Shown here in pieces: positions 42,599 through 50,993 of a DNA stretch of 64,000 bases (its first letter is position 1; each line of letters starts with the position of its first letter). A program made the position numbers and the translations under genes. The notes under the pieces are model-generated. The model was given only the letters and a program-made list of their open reading frames with translations, did not search any database and had not been told where the DNA came from. The DNA comes from an uncultured Bacteroidales bacterium (GTDB lineage Bacteria; Bacteroidota; Bacteroidia; Bacteroidales; Bacteroidaceae). The stretch spans positions 18,684 to 82,683 of the forward strand of contig CADCGD010000003.1 of assembly GCA_902800925.1 (NCBI GenBank), given 5' to 3'.

Positions 42599-43151
42599 AA
42601 ATTAGAAATGAGAAGTGAGAAATGAAAAATGTAAATGAAGAAATGCAATAATGCCCTATGGTGCATTTTGTATGCACAAAGCACAAGCATGACTTCTTTC
42701 TACTTCTTATCTCCATCATTTCGTAAATTCTCTTTTGTTGTTTTTGTTATCGATGTTAATATACTTATTATTTCTTCATTGTCATCTATAATTGAAGCAA
42801 ACTCCTTGTCATTAAGAGAGCCATAAGAGTGTAGTCGTTTCAACCAATAGCGTGTTTCATTCGCTTCTTTCAAAGCAATGGTCATCTTCGTCAGAAAATC
42901 GGGCTTCGTCTGGGCAAATTGCCCTTCCGAGACATTTGCACCTATGCTTGTTCCGCTCCTAACAATTTGCTTCAGCATGTCTTTATCACCCTGTCGCTTT
43001 TCAGACAGATAGCGATACATTTTTGTGATTCTATCAGCAAACTTATCCGTCTTTTCAATGATGATATTTTCTCGCGGTACAGCCATTCCGTCATTTCTCA
43101 TTTAGGGCCGTGGCCCGTCATTTCTCATTTCTCACTTCTCATTTCTCATTT
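42599..43151. mobile_element. Inverted-arm element carrying a four-helix-bundle (S23) gene, E3
   Basis: Left arm 42599-42631 and right arm 43119-43151 are inverted repeats with 31 of 33 positions matching, made of GAAATGA/GAAGTGA units. Hairpins lie inside the arms: GTGCAT-TTTGT-ATGCAC (42661-42677) and GGGCC-GT-GGCCC (43105-43116). Cargo is the S23 gene 42700-43101. The element fills the whole gap between the fadD stop and the prfB start. Confidence 0.6.
42700..43101 (-). CDS. Four-helix-bundle protein (S23/IVS family), copy 2
   Basis: A 133-residue relative of the protein at 41050-41433: EKTDKFADRITKMYRYLSEK, QIVRSGTSIGANVSEGQ (about residues 44-60) and TIALKEANETRYWLKRLHSYG align with copy 1. 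The two are clearly divergent, so they are not a recent duplication. The ATG at 43101 lies inside a TTTCTCAT repeat unit; the ATG at 43086 (MAVPRENIIIEKTDKF) is the more likely ancestral start. Likely role as for copy 1: a nucleic-acid or RNP-associated helical bundle; no direct evidence of function here. Confidence 0.85.
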   Translation of the reverse strand: MRNDGMAVPRENIIIEKTDKFADRITKMYRYLSEKRQGDKDMLKQIVRSGTSIGANVSEGQFAQTKPDFLTKMTIALKEANETRYWLKRLHSYGSLNDKEFASIIDDNEEIISILTSITKTTKENLRNDGDKK

Positions 43152-43155
43152 GGAA

Positions 43156-44964
43156 CTATTCGACGTACATTGCGTCGATTTGTTCCTTGTAGTTCTCGTT
43201 GAGCACGCGGCGTTTGATCTTCAGTGTGTTGGTCAGCTCACCCTTCTCTATGGAGAGGTGGTGAGGCAGCAGGGTGAAGCGTTTCACCTGCTCGTAGTGC
43301 GCGAGCTGCTGCTGGAGCGTATCGATGCGCTCGTGCATCATCTCGATGATGCGTGGATCGGCACAGAGCTGTTCACGGTTGTCGAAAGCGATGTCGTGTG
43401 CACGGGCATACTCTTCCAAGAGCGAGTAGACGGGAACGATGAGTGCCGACACGAACTTACGCTGGTCAGCAATGATGCATATCTGGTCGATATACTTGTC
43501 GACCAACAGCTTCGACTCAATCATCTGTGGGGCAATATACTTACCGTTGCTGGTCTTGAAGAGGTCCTTGATACGCTCTGTCAGGAACAACTCGCCATCC
43601 TTCATATAGCCGGCATCACCCGTACGGAAATAGCCATCGGCGGTGAATGCCTGCTTGGTAAGATCCTCGCGGTTGTAATAGCCGACGGTAATCGTCGGAC
43701 CCTTAAGCAGAATCTCGCCCTCGTCACTGATCTTGATATCGATGCCCTCGATGGGAATACCCACAGAACCAACGGTATAAGGATCGCCTAAGTGGTCGCA
43801 CGACACGGTGGCCAACGATTCTGTCAAGCCATAACCAACAACCATATTGATGCCGATGGAATGGACAAATTCTTCCACATAGGCCGACACGGCGGCACCT
43901 GCCGTGGGGAAGAAGTGGGCATTCTCCAGTCCCAACTCCTTGCGTACCAGCGAGAAGATGGTACGGTTGATCATCTCATATTCCAAGTGCAGAGGAATAG
44001 GCGGTTTCTTGCCACGGCTGAGATACTCAATGTTATGACGGCGACCCACCGACAGTGCATGCTTGAATATACCGCGCTGCATGGCACTGGCATGCTCTAT
44101 CTTGTCCATCACACCCATATAAACCTTCTCCCAGAAGCGGGGCACGGCCGACATACAGGTTGGATGGGTCTCACGCATAGACTGCTGCACCTCCTGCGGA
44201 TGAGTGTTGACAATCATCCTTGCTCCTGCATAGAGGCAGAGGATGGCCCAGCCACGCTCGAAGATATGGGTATAGGGCAGGAAGTTCATGATGCGGTCGT
44301 CCTCATTGACAGGCACACACTTGCCATTGGCAATCATAGCTGCATGGAACTGTCCATGCGTCAGGATAACGCCCTTTGAGTCGCCCGTCGTACCACTGGT
44401 ATAGAGGATGTTGGCAATATCGTCGTCATTGGCCTGGCCCTGCAACTTCTCTACTTCCGTCTGACGGGGCAGGTTCTCGCCTAACTTCAGGAAGTCGGCA
44501 AAGTAGATGGCGTTAGGGTCATGCGAAGAAATATGCACCATCGGGTCAAAGACAATGATACGCTCCAAGGTTGGACACAACGAGAAGATGCGACGTGCCT
44601 TGTCATACTGGTCTTGTTCACCAACAAACAGGAAACGGATCTTAGCATCGTTGACCATGAACTGTATCTGCTGCTCAGAACTGGTGGCATAGAACGGAAT
44701 GGTGACGGCACGGATGCCCCAGGCACCGAAGTCACACTCAATGTACTGCACGGAGTTCTGTGAGAAGATACCAATGTTCTCCTGTACCTTCACACCCAGA
44801 TTCAACAAGGCATTGCTTACCTGCTTGACGGTCGCCGACACCTGATTCCAACTGAGTGACTTCCACTCCTTACCACCGAAATCCTGATAGATCAGCATTT
44901 CGCGGTCACCATACTTCTTTGCTTGCTCGTGCACCAGCACTGACATGTGACATTTTGCCTGCAT
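43156..44964 (-). CDS. fadD: Long-chain fatty acid-CoA ligase (AMP-forming)
   Basis: A 602-residue ANL-family ligase. The P-loop motif ILYTSGTTGDSKGVILTH (about residues 187-204) binds ATP, followed by MNFLPYTHIFERGW, the A5 block VVGYGLTESLATVSC and YFRTGDAGYMKDG with LFLTERIKDLFKTSNGKY, whose Lys is needed for adenylation. It activates long-chain fatty acids at the cytoplasmic membrane for phospholipid or lipid synthesis. Single gene with its own full promoter at 44991-45022, divergent from the ArgE-like deacetylase. Confidence 0.93.
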   Translation of the reverse strand: MQAKCHMSVLVHEQAKKYGDREMLIYQDFGGKEWKSLSWNQVSATVKQVSNALLNLGVKVQENIGIFSQNSVQYIECDFGAWGIRAVTIPFYATSSEQQIQFMVNDAKIRFLFVGEQDQYDKARRIFSLCPTLERIIVFDPMVHISSHDPNAIYFADFLKLGENLPRQTEVEKLQGQANDDDIANILYTSGTTGDSKGVILTHGQFHAAMIANGKCVPVNEDDRIMNFLPYTHIFERGWAILCLYAGARMIVNTHPQEVQQSMRETHPTCMSAVPRFWEKVYMGVMDKIEHASAMQRGIFKHALSVGRRHNIEYLSRGKKPPIPLHLEYEMINRTIFSLVRKELGLENAHFFPTAGAAVSAYVEEFVHSIGINMVVGYGLTESLATVSCDHLGDPYTVGSVGIPIEGIDIKISDEGEILLKGPTITVGYYNREDLTKQAFTADGYFRTGDAGYMKDGELFLTERIKDLFKTSNGKYIAPQMIESKLLVDKYIDQICIIADQRKFVSALIVPVYSLLEEYARAHDIAFDNREQLCADPRIIEMMHERIDTLQQQLAHYEQVKRFTLLPHHLSIEKGELTNTLKIKRRVLNENYKEQIDAMYVE

Positions 44965-44990
44965 AACACTCTATATTTATTAATTAGGTG

Positions 44991-45022
44991 CAAAGGTAGT
45001 GCAAATCGAGCGAAATACCAAA
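44991..45022 (-). promoter_or_regulatory. Predicted promoter of fadD
   Basis: Minus strand TTTG (45022-45019), 20-bp spacer, TACCTTTG (44998-44991), 26 bp before the fadD ATG. A near-perfect match to the Bacteroidetes consensus. Confidence 0.75.
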
Positions 45023-45064
45023 GAAAAATTAAGAATAAAGAGTTAAGAATTAAGAATTATTTTT

Positions 45065-45072
45065 TATCTTTG
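45065..45072 (+). promoter_or_regulatory. Predicted -7 box of the ArgE-like gene (very short leader)
   Basis: TATCTTTG ends 8 bp before the ATG at 45081. It follows an array of AGAATTA/AGTTAAGA units (about 45030-45058). Transcription would begin at or next to the start codon. Confidence 0.65.
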
Positions 45073-45080
45073 CACCAATT

Positions 45081-46160
45081 ATGGACTACAAAGACTATAC
45101 TCATGAAGCTATTGAACTGTTGAAACAGCTCATCAGCACCCCTTCCATCAGTCGTGACGAAACGGCTGCAGCTGACATTTTGGCCGATTTCATCGAGAAA
45201 TGCGGACTCCCTTGCCAGCGTATCGGCAACAACCTGTTGGTTCAGAAACAGCTGGACAAAGCAAAACCCACCATTCTGCTTTGTGCACACATCGACACGG
45301 TGAAACCTGTTAGCAGTTGGACACGTGACCCCTTTACACCGACGATTGAAGGTGACCGTCTCTATGGACTGGGCAGCAACGACTGTGGTGGTGGCTTGGT
45401 GAGTATGCTGCAGGCGTACCGAATATTAAGAGGTGAGGGGTCAGAGGTGAGAGGTGAGAGATTAGCTTACAACCTGGTGTATCTGGCATCATGTGAAGAG
45501 GAGGTTAGTGGTGCCAATGGTTTCTCACTGGCACTACACCAGCTGCCGAAAATCGACGTAGCCATTGTCGGTGAGCCTACCGGTATGCAGCCTGCCATTG
45601 CTGAACGTGGACTGATGGTCATTGATGGTGTGGCACACGGCAAGAGCGGTCATGCCGCGCGCAACGAGGGTGTCAATGCCATCTATGAGGCTCTGGACGA
45701 CCTGGTATGGTTGCGCGACCACCAGTTCCGTAAGAAGAGTCTTTTGTTAGGTCCTACCAAGATGACAGTGACCGTAGTGAACAGTGGTACACAGCACAAC
45801 GTAGTACCCGACGAATGTCGCTTTGTTATCGACGTGCGTCCTAATGAGCACTACCAAAACGAATACTTGTTTGACTACCTGAAGAAGCACATGAAAAAGT
45901 GTGAGCTGACGGCACGCTCGTTCCGCCTGCGCTCCTCACATATCCCCGTGGGGCACCCGCTAGTACAGCGCTGCATACAGATGGGTATGGTGCCTTTCGG
46001 CTCTCCCACTCTCAGCGATCAGGCCCTCATGCCGTTCCCCTCTTTCAAGCTGGGTCCTGGAGACAGTGCACGCAGTCACAGTGCCGATGAATTCATCGGT
46101 ATCAGCGAGATTGAAAAGGCCATTGAAACGTATGTTTCACTGTTAAGTGTTGAATGTTGA
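45081..46160 (+). CDS. M20-family deacetylase, ArgE-like (acyl-ornithine deacetylase)
   Basis: A 359-residue zinc hydrolase. M20 ligands are LLCAHIDTVKP (His/Asp, about residues 70-80), GSNDCGGGLV (bridging Asp), ASCEEEVSG (catalytic Glu and Glu ligand), VGEPTGM and the C-terminal His in GDSARSHSADEF, preceded by LSDQALMPF, typical of the Bacteroidetes ArgE group. In that phylum arginine synthesis uses N-succinyl intermediates, so the substrate may be N-succinylornithine. Residues about 117-128 (RGEGSEVRGERL) come from a GAGGTGA-type repeat inserted in frame, and the last residues (SVEC) and stop lie in an inverted-arm element. Confidence 0.8.
   Translation: MDYKDYTHEAIELLKQLISTPSISRDETAAADILADFIEKCGLPCQRIGNNLLVQKQLDKAKPTILLCAHIDTVKPVSSWTRDPFTPTIEGDRLYGLGSNDCGGGLVSMLQAYRILRGEGSEVRGERLAYNLVYLASCEEEVSGANGFSLALHQLPKIDVAIVGEPTGMQPAIAERGLMVIDGVAHGKSGHAARNEGVNAIYEALDDLVWLRDHQFRKKSLLLGPTKMTVTVVNSGTQHNVVPDECRFVIDVRPNEHYQNEYLFDYLKKHMKKCELTARSFRLRSSHIPVGHPLVQRCIQMGMVPFGSPTLSDQALMPFPSFKLGPGDSARSHSADEFIGISEIEKAIETYVSLLSVEC
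45429..45463. repeat. GAGGTGA-type repeat inside the ArgE-like gene
   Basis: Units AGGTGAGGGG, TCAGAGGTGA, GAGGTGAGAG form an in-frame purine-rich insert coding RGEGSEVRGER. It resembles the array in the GH31 gene (39598-39640). Confidence 0.75.
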
Positions 46161-46303
46161 ATGATGACTGTTGAATTTGGAATGATGAGTGTGGAATGGT
46201 CGCCTACGGCGATTATCAATGAAGAATTGAGAATTCTACATTCAAACATCGCAGCGATGCGAGAATCATTCAACATTCCACATTCCACACTCCACATTCA
46301 TAA
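46146..46303. repeat. Empty inverted-arm hairpin element, copy B
   Basis: Shares the 91-bp core 46188-46278 exactly with 40721-40811, including hairpins at 46200-46212 and 46247-46259. The outer arms differ in number of GGAATG/TTGAATG units. It begins inside the last codons of the ArgE-like gene and ends at the envC stop. Confidence 0.9.
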
Positions 46304-47761
46304 TTACCGTCCCAGCCAACTCTCAGGATTGAGTTTGGTGGTCTCCTTGCGTAACTGGAACTGCAAGATATTGTCGGCACCCACACGACCTAAGGCCTGA
46401 CGTGTGCTAACACGCTGGCCGCGATGCACATTAACGCTGACCAGGTTGCAGTAAACGGAGATATAGCTGCCATGACGTACCATGACAACCATCGTACCAC
46501 CAAAGCTGAAGACGCCACTGACCTCACCATCGAAGATGCTACGGGCCTGAGCGCCATTCTCACCCTTGATATTGATACCCTTGTTGTCGAGCGTCACATT
46601 ACGAAGTCCCTCTACATTATACTGTCCGAAATGACTGACGATACGATAGGCACCGGTGATAGGCATGGGCAGGCGACCGCGGTTGCTCTCGAAGTTACCA
46701 CTGATGCGAGTGTCCTCTGACGGTGCAATCATCGGCATGCTCTCGGCCTTACGCTGAGCAGCGACACGTTTCTCTTCAGCCTCACGGACACGACGCTCAG
46801 CCTCCTCGCGAGACTTCTTATCCTTAGCGGTCTTGGCCTCCGCACGCGCTTTCTCCTCACGAGCTCTGGCCTCAGCAAGTTCACGTTCACGGGCAGCAGC
46901 CTCAGCACGACGGCGAGCCTCCGCTTCAGCACGGGCCTTCTGACGGGCTACCTCCTCAGCAATCAACCGGTCAATCTGAGCATTCAGTGCCGCATCTTTC
47001 TTCTTCTGTTGGGCAATAATGTTCTGGATGGTCTTCTGCTCCTTCTGCAAGGTCTTTACCACGTTCTGCTGCTCAGTCTGCTTGCCTTCCAAGGCCACAC
47101 GCTCACGCTCACCCTTGGCCAACAGCTGTGTCTTTTTCTCCCTGGCCAGAGCAATCTCCTGGAACTTCACGTTGACTGCCTCCTGCTGGGCTTTGACCTC
47201 ATCGCCCTGGACATGCTGGTAGGCAGCATATTCGCGCATAAAACGCAGACGACGGTACATCTGTGTCAGGTTGTCGGCACTGAAGATAAACATCATCTGA
47301 CTCTGTGCCGAACGGTTGCGATGCATGTAACGCATCGACTTGACATATTTCTCTTTGCAGTCCTCCAGTTCTTTCTGCAGCTTTTCAAGCTGTAGACTTA
47401 GCGTCTCGATTTCATCTTCCAGATTGCTGATGTCATGACGGATGGTATCGATAGTACGGCGCTTGCCGGCAATCTCCGTATTCAACATCATCAGGTTCTG
47501 CAGACGTTTCTTCACATCCTGCTGGGTATTGGCCAAACGGCGCTCCTGCTCCTTGATCTGTTGTTGAATCTGTTTGCGTTGCTTCTCCAGATCCTGTACA
47601 GTGGTCGTCTTCTTGGTTTTGCCACTTTTCGCCGTCTTACTGGTCTTGTTGGTCTTTTTAGTTACAACGGTCTTCTTCGCCGCAGGCTTACGACGCTGTT
47701 GCGCCTGCGGAGCCAAGGCAAAGGCCATGAGAAAAAGGAGGATAATAGCTATTCGCTTCAT
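46304..47761 (-). CDS. envC: EnvC-type murein hydrolase activator
   Basis: A 485-residue periplasmic protein: signal peptide (MKRIAIILLFLMAFALAPQAQ), a Lys/Thr-rich linker, a long coiled coil (about residues 55-345) and a C-terminal LytM domain (MPITGAYRIVSHFGQYNVEG onward). In the LytM domain the zinc positions are lost: the usual HxGxD reads NKGIN and the final HxH reads VYCNL, so it is probably not a peptidase but an activator of cell-separation amidases, as EnvC is. It is the last gene of a dut-TPR-DUF4292-envC set that runs with overlaps or short gaps. Confidence 0.85.
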   Translation of the reverse strand: MKRIAIILLFLMAFALAPQAQQRRKPAAKKTVVTKKTNKTSKTAKSGKTKKTTTVQDLEKQRKQIQQQIKEQERRLANTQQDVKKRLQNLMMLNTEIAGKRRTIDTIRHDISNLEDEIETLSLQLEKLQKELEDCKEKYVKSMRYMHRNRSAQSQMMFIFSADNLTQMYRRLRFMREYAAYQHVQGDEVKAQQEAVNVKFQEIALAREKKTQLLAKGERERVALEGKQTEQQNVVKTLQKEQKTIQNIIAQQKKKDAALNAQIDRLIAEEVARQKARAEAEARRRAEAAARERELAEARAREEKARAEAKTAKDKKSREEAERRVREAEEKRVAAQRKAESMPMIAPSEDTRISGNFESNRGRLPMPITGAYRIVSHFGQYNVEGLRNVTLDNKGINIKGENGAQARSIFDGEVSGVFSFGGTMVVMVRHGSYISVYCNLVSVNVHRGQRVSTRQALGRVGADNILQFQLRKETTKLNPESWLGR

Positions 47762-47770
47762 CGAATCGGT

Positions 47771-48718
47771 TTAGAGTGACATAAAACGACGGAGTATCTC
47801 GTCGACAGGCATCTGACGATACTTGCCGGAGAGCGTGGTACGGGGCTCCCAGTCTTCATCATTTCCCAGATAGTTAAGTACCATTTCAAACTTCACCTCC
47901 TTGTCAGGGGTATTAAACTGCACCTTATGCGTCATGGGGAACATCTTACGGTTGTTAGCCTTGAATTCTTCGTAGTCCCAGTTGAGCTGGTAGTTGCCAC
48001 GTAGATGATTGGCATAGAGCACATTAGCCATCTTGATACGTGCTGTCTCACGTTCTGTAAGCCAACGATATGACAGGACATCGTTCTCATAAGAGATGAT
48101 TACATCGTTGTCAACACCTGCGTCGGTAGTGAACTTCTTCAGTTTTCTATCCGTCAGACGTGTCTCACCAGGCTGGAAGAGTTCGTTCCAGAACAGTGAT
48201 TGTAGCATATAGAAGTCGACACCACTATGACGGAAGAATTCCAGCTGGGCATAGGGCACCTTCAGGTATTGTTTGTTGATACGGTCAACAATGAGCACAT
48301 AATCCTTCGTAAACTCCAGACGACCAGCTTCTACGAAACCAAAAGCCATCAGTTGCAAGCGGATAACGTCGTCACGCTTCATCTTCAGACTACCAGTCAA
48401 CGTCATCTGGCGATTGCCCACCTCCACAGAGAACTTCACCTTTGACGTGATGAAACGGGTGGTTTGTGCATTGTCATTGACCTGCTGCAAGAAGACATCC
48501 TTTTTGAGGGTGTCGGTCGGAAGGGGCGTATTTGTCTCCACTGTCTCCACTGTCTCCACCGTCTTCTCTGTCTTCGCTGACTTCTCTGTCTTCGCTGACT
48601 TCACTCCAGCATGCGACTTACGCGCCTTGTCTCCTAGGTTACGAATACTACTGCAGGATGTAACCATTACAGCAGTAACGACCAGTGCGGTCAGCTTCAA
48701 AAAACGTTGTGCTCTCAT
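47771..48718 (-). CDS. DUF4292-family lipoprotein
   Basis: A 315-residue lipoprotein (lipobox VMVTSC, Cys22). A low-complexity stretch of KSAKTEK and TVETVET repeats follows (residues about 40-65), encoded by near-perfect tandem repeats at about 48538-48605. The main domain opens with TSKVKFSVEVGNRQMTLTGSLKMKRDDVIRLQLMAFGFVEAGRLE, resembling LolA/LolB-like lipoprotein carriers in general form. It ends in KYRQMPVDEILRRFMSL. The start overlaps the TPR gene stop as ATGA. It may carry or bind lipids or lipoproteins in the periplasm; this is inference. Confidence 0.75.
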   Translation of the reverse strand: MRAQRFLKLTALVVTAVMVTSCSSIRNLGDKARKSHAGVKSAKTEKSAKTEKTVETVETVETNTPLPTDTLKKDVFLQQVNDNAQTTRFITSKVKFSVEVGNRQMTLTGSLKMKRDDVIRLQLMAFGFVEAGRLEFTKDYVLIVDRINKQYLKVPYAQLEFFRHSGVDFYMLQSLFWNELFQPGETRLTDRKLKKFTTDAGVDNDVIISYENDVLSYRWLTERETARIKMANVLYANHLRGNYQLNWDYEEFKANNRKMFPMTHKVQFNTPDKEVKFEMVLNYLGNDEDWEPRTTLSGKYRQMPVDEILRRFMSL

Positions 48719-50442
48719 TCTTTGACGTATTTTTTTAGTTTTATCTTCCTTATCAATACCTGTCGACGGTCGTCCTTGACATCAGGATTCTCCGAGGCTC
48801 GCTCCAAGGCTTTTTGCCAGAATTCAACGGCACGTTCTTTCTCATCGACATGATAGTAGATGTCACCAGCATGTTCCAACACCTCTGCCGACGTATCACT
48901 GTCATTCTCCAGTGTCAGGTCAATGTATTTACGGGACTCCTCGTAACGCTTCTGCATGAAAAGTACCCATGCATAGGTGTCCAGATAGGTGGCGTTATTC
49001 GGTTCGGCCTTGATGGTGCGGAATGACATTTGCTCAGCCTCATCCAGTCGGATGCCCTTCTCGCTGAGGTGGTAGGCATAGTTGTTCAGACAGCTGATAT
49101 TGTCATCTTTCCATACCAGACAAGAGTCATAGGCGGCAATGGACTCCTTTTCCATACCTTTCTGGTACATGATATCTCCCAAAACGGCGTAGAAGTCACT
49201 GACTATTGCCGGGTCGCTGTCGCTGTTGATCACACCGATACCATTCTGGAAAGCGTTGAGGGCATCATCCAACTGTCCTTTCTGGTAGTAGGCAATACCC
49301 TGATAGTAATAAAACGCCATTTCATCGGGATTATACTGACGGGCATCGCGACACAGTTCTATGATACGGTCGCGATCATCAGCCTGCCAGGCGTAGCTCA
49401 CCAGTTGCAGACGGGCAGCAGCATGGTCGGGCTGCATCTCCAGCACCTTCTCCAGCACCAGACGGATGCTGTCGTTGGGCATCTTCTTCAGATTCATGTA
49501 CGACGCACAGAACAGCGCCAGGTCGCTATCGGCCTGCGGACTGTCAAGCAGTCGGTGGAACAGCTGCAGCACACGGGTGGAGTCACCACCATGTTGTTCA
49601 CTCTCGCCAATCACCTGACGCATCAACGCCACACGGTCGTCTGTCGAAGCATTTTTGTTAAAGAGCACCCGCTCTATCATGCTGTTCACGTTCGCCGTGT
49701 CTTTCTGGTCGTTATAATAGGCCAACAGCGCCATCTGGGCATTGCGGTTGTTGGGTTCTTCCTTCAGCACCTTGTCGTAGATGGCTACCGCCTTCTTCTT
49801 TTGGCCGTTGATATACAGCGTGTTAGCATACAGACAACGATAGTTATTGTCGTTAGGGTACTGGTCGGCCAACATCTTCATCTCAGCAATGGCAGCCTTC
49901 TTGTCACCTTTCTGTGAATAGAGGTTGCTCTTGGCATACGACAAACGCTCACTCTTGCCCTCGATGGTCTCCAGACGTGCCAATGTCCGGATGGCATTGT
50001 CGTAGTCTTCCTCCTTTTCATAGAGCTGTACCAAGAACCCGATAATGTCTTCACGCGAGCGATTTTTCTCGGTCAAGCGTTCCAACGTGGCAATGGCTTC
50101 AGGATATTTCCCCTGATTAAGATAGTGGTTAGCCAGCGTTTCCAAATAGGTCTCGTTGTCGGGTTCCAGTTCTACTGTCTTCTGTGAGTAGCGTAACGCC
50201 GTATCCTTCTGTTTCAGTGCCAGATAATAGCGCGACAAATAGTAATAAGCCTCCGAACGCGTAGAGTCTATCTCCAGACAATGGCGGAACAAGTCAAAAG
50301 CTGCATCGTTATTACCCTTCTCCTGCTGACATATCGCATCCAGAAAAAAAGCATCATAGCGACGACTCCTGTCTGCATCCTGTGCATAGGACTGTAAAGC
50401 CATTGTGCACAGCAGTAATAATATGTTTACCGCCTTCCTCAT
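48715..50442 (-). CDS. Secreted TPR protein, dut-envC cluster
   Basis: A 575-residue protein with a signal peptide ([21 protein letters not shown]) and an almost continuous row of tetratricopeptide repeats, such as [56 protein letters not shown] and [23 protein letters not shown]. It probably acts as a protein-interaction scaffold in the periplasm or at the outer membrane. Overlaps of 4 bp with dut upstream and with DUF4292 downstream show tight translational coupling. Confidence 0.85.
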   Translation of the reverse strand: MRKAVNILLLLCTMALQSYAQDADRSRRYDAFFLDAICQQEKGNNDAAFDLFRHCLEIDSTRSEAYYYLSRYYLALKQKDTALRYSQKTVELEPDNETYLETLANHYLNQGKYPEAIATLERLTEKNRSREDIIGFLVQLYEKEEDYDNAIRTLARLETIEGKSERLSYAKSNLYSQKGDKKAAIAEMKMLADQYPNDNNYRCLYANTLYINGQKKKAVAIYDKVLKEEPNNRNAQMALLAYYNDQKDTANVNSMIERVLFNKNASTDDRVALMRQVIGESEQHGGDSTRVLQLFHRLLDSPQADSDLALFCASYMNLKKMPNDSIRLVLEKVLEMQPDHAAARLQLVSYAWQADDRDRIIELCRDARQYNPDEMAFYYYQGIAYYQKGQLDDALNAFQNGIGVINSDSDPAIVSDFYAVLGDIMYQKGMEKESIAAYDSCLVWKDDNISCLNNYAYHLSEKGIRLDEAEQMSFRTIKAEPNNATYLDTYAWVLFMQKRYEESRKYIDLTLENDSDTSAEVLEHAGDIYYHVDEKERAVEFWQKALERASENPDVKDDRRQVLIRKIKLKKYVKE

Positions 50443-50876
50443 TTCACTCCTGTGTGTCCGTAGCCGCCTTCGCCACGTTCCGTTTCGTCAAGTTCCTCAA
50501 CAACAACGAAGTCACCCTGCTCATGACGGGCAATAACCATCTGGGCGATGCGCTCACCATCGTTGATGACGAAGTCCTGCTGCGACAGGTTGATGAGTAC
50601 CACACCTATCTCACCACGATAGTCGGCGTCGATGGTTCCCGGTGTGTTCAGCACGGTCAGTCCATGCTTCAATGCCAGTCCGCTACGTGGGCGCACCTGT
50701 GCCTCATAACCCTCAGGTAGTGCGATGTGCAGACCCGTAGGAATCAGGCGGCGTTCCAAGGGATGCAACGTGATGGGTTCATCCAGATTGGCACGCAGAT
50801 CCATGCCGGCACTCTGTGGCGTAGCATATGCGGGCAACTGTTGGTGCCCACGGTTGACGACTTTGATTTTTATCAT
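50439..50876 (-). CDS. dut: Deoxyuridine 5'-triphosphate nucleotidohydrolase (dUTPase)
   Basis: A 145-residue trimeric dUTPase with all five motifs: QSAGMDLRA (I), [13 protein letters not shown] (II), [20 protein letters not shown] (III, with the catalytic Asp), GERIAQMVI (IV) and the C-terminal Gly-rich [10 protein letters not shown] (V). It hydrolyses dUTP to dUMP and keeps uracil out of DNA. A divergent dGTPase gene follows on the other strand, 117 bp away, so two dNTP-pool enzymes are driven from one intergenic region. Confidence 0.98.
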   Translation of the reverse strand: MIKIKVVNRGHQQLPAYATPQSAGMDLRANLDEPITLHPLERRLIPTGLHIALPEGYEAQVRPRSGLALKHGLTVLNTPGTIDADYRGEIGVVLINLSQQDFVINDGERIAQMVIARHEQGDFVVVEELDETERGEGGYGHTGVK

Positions 50877-50905
50877 TTCGAAACGTTTCTATTATAAATA
50901 ATGTG

Positions 50906-50913
50906 CAAAAGTA
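50906..50913 (-). promoter_or_regulatory. Predicted -7 box of the dut operon
   Basis: TACTTTTG on the minus strand, 29 bp before the dut ATG. It is divergent from the dgt -7 box at 50978-50985. Confidence 0.6.
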
Positions 50914-50977
50914 GTCATTTCTTTGCAAATAGCCATCATTTTCTCTGGAAAATGTCGCTTTTTAACTGAAAAAGATG

Positions 50978-50985
50978 TAATTTTG
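50978..50985 (+). promoter_or_regulatory. Predicted -7 box of dgt (very short leader)
   Basis: TAATTTTG ends 8 bp before the dgt ATG at 50994, the same distance as for the ArgE-like gene, so the mRNA is probably almost leaderless. Confidence 0.6.
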
Positions 50986-50993
50986 CACTCGTT

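Noticed and set aside
46304-46620. Active M23 metallopeptidase domain
   Set aside because: The zinc ligands are replaced (NKGIN, VYCNL), so I call an EnvC-type activator.
48538-48605. Mobile repeat in the DUF4292 gene
   Set aside because: The TVET and KSAKTEK units read as ordinary low-complexity linker expansion in a lipoprotein and do not match the intergenic element arms.
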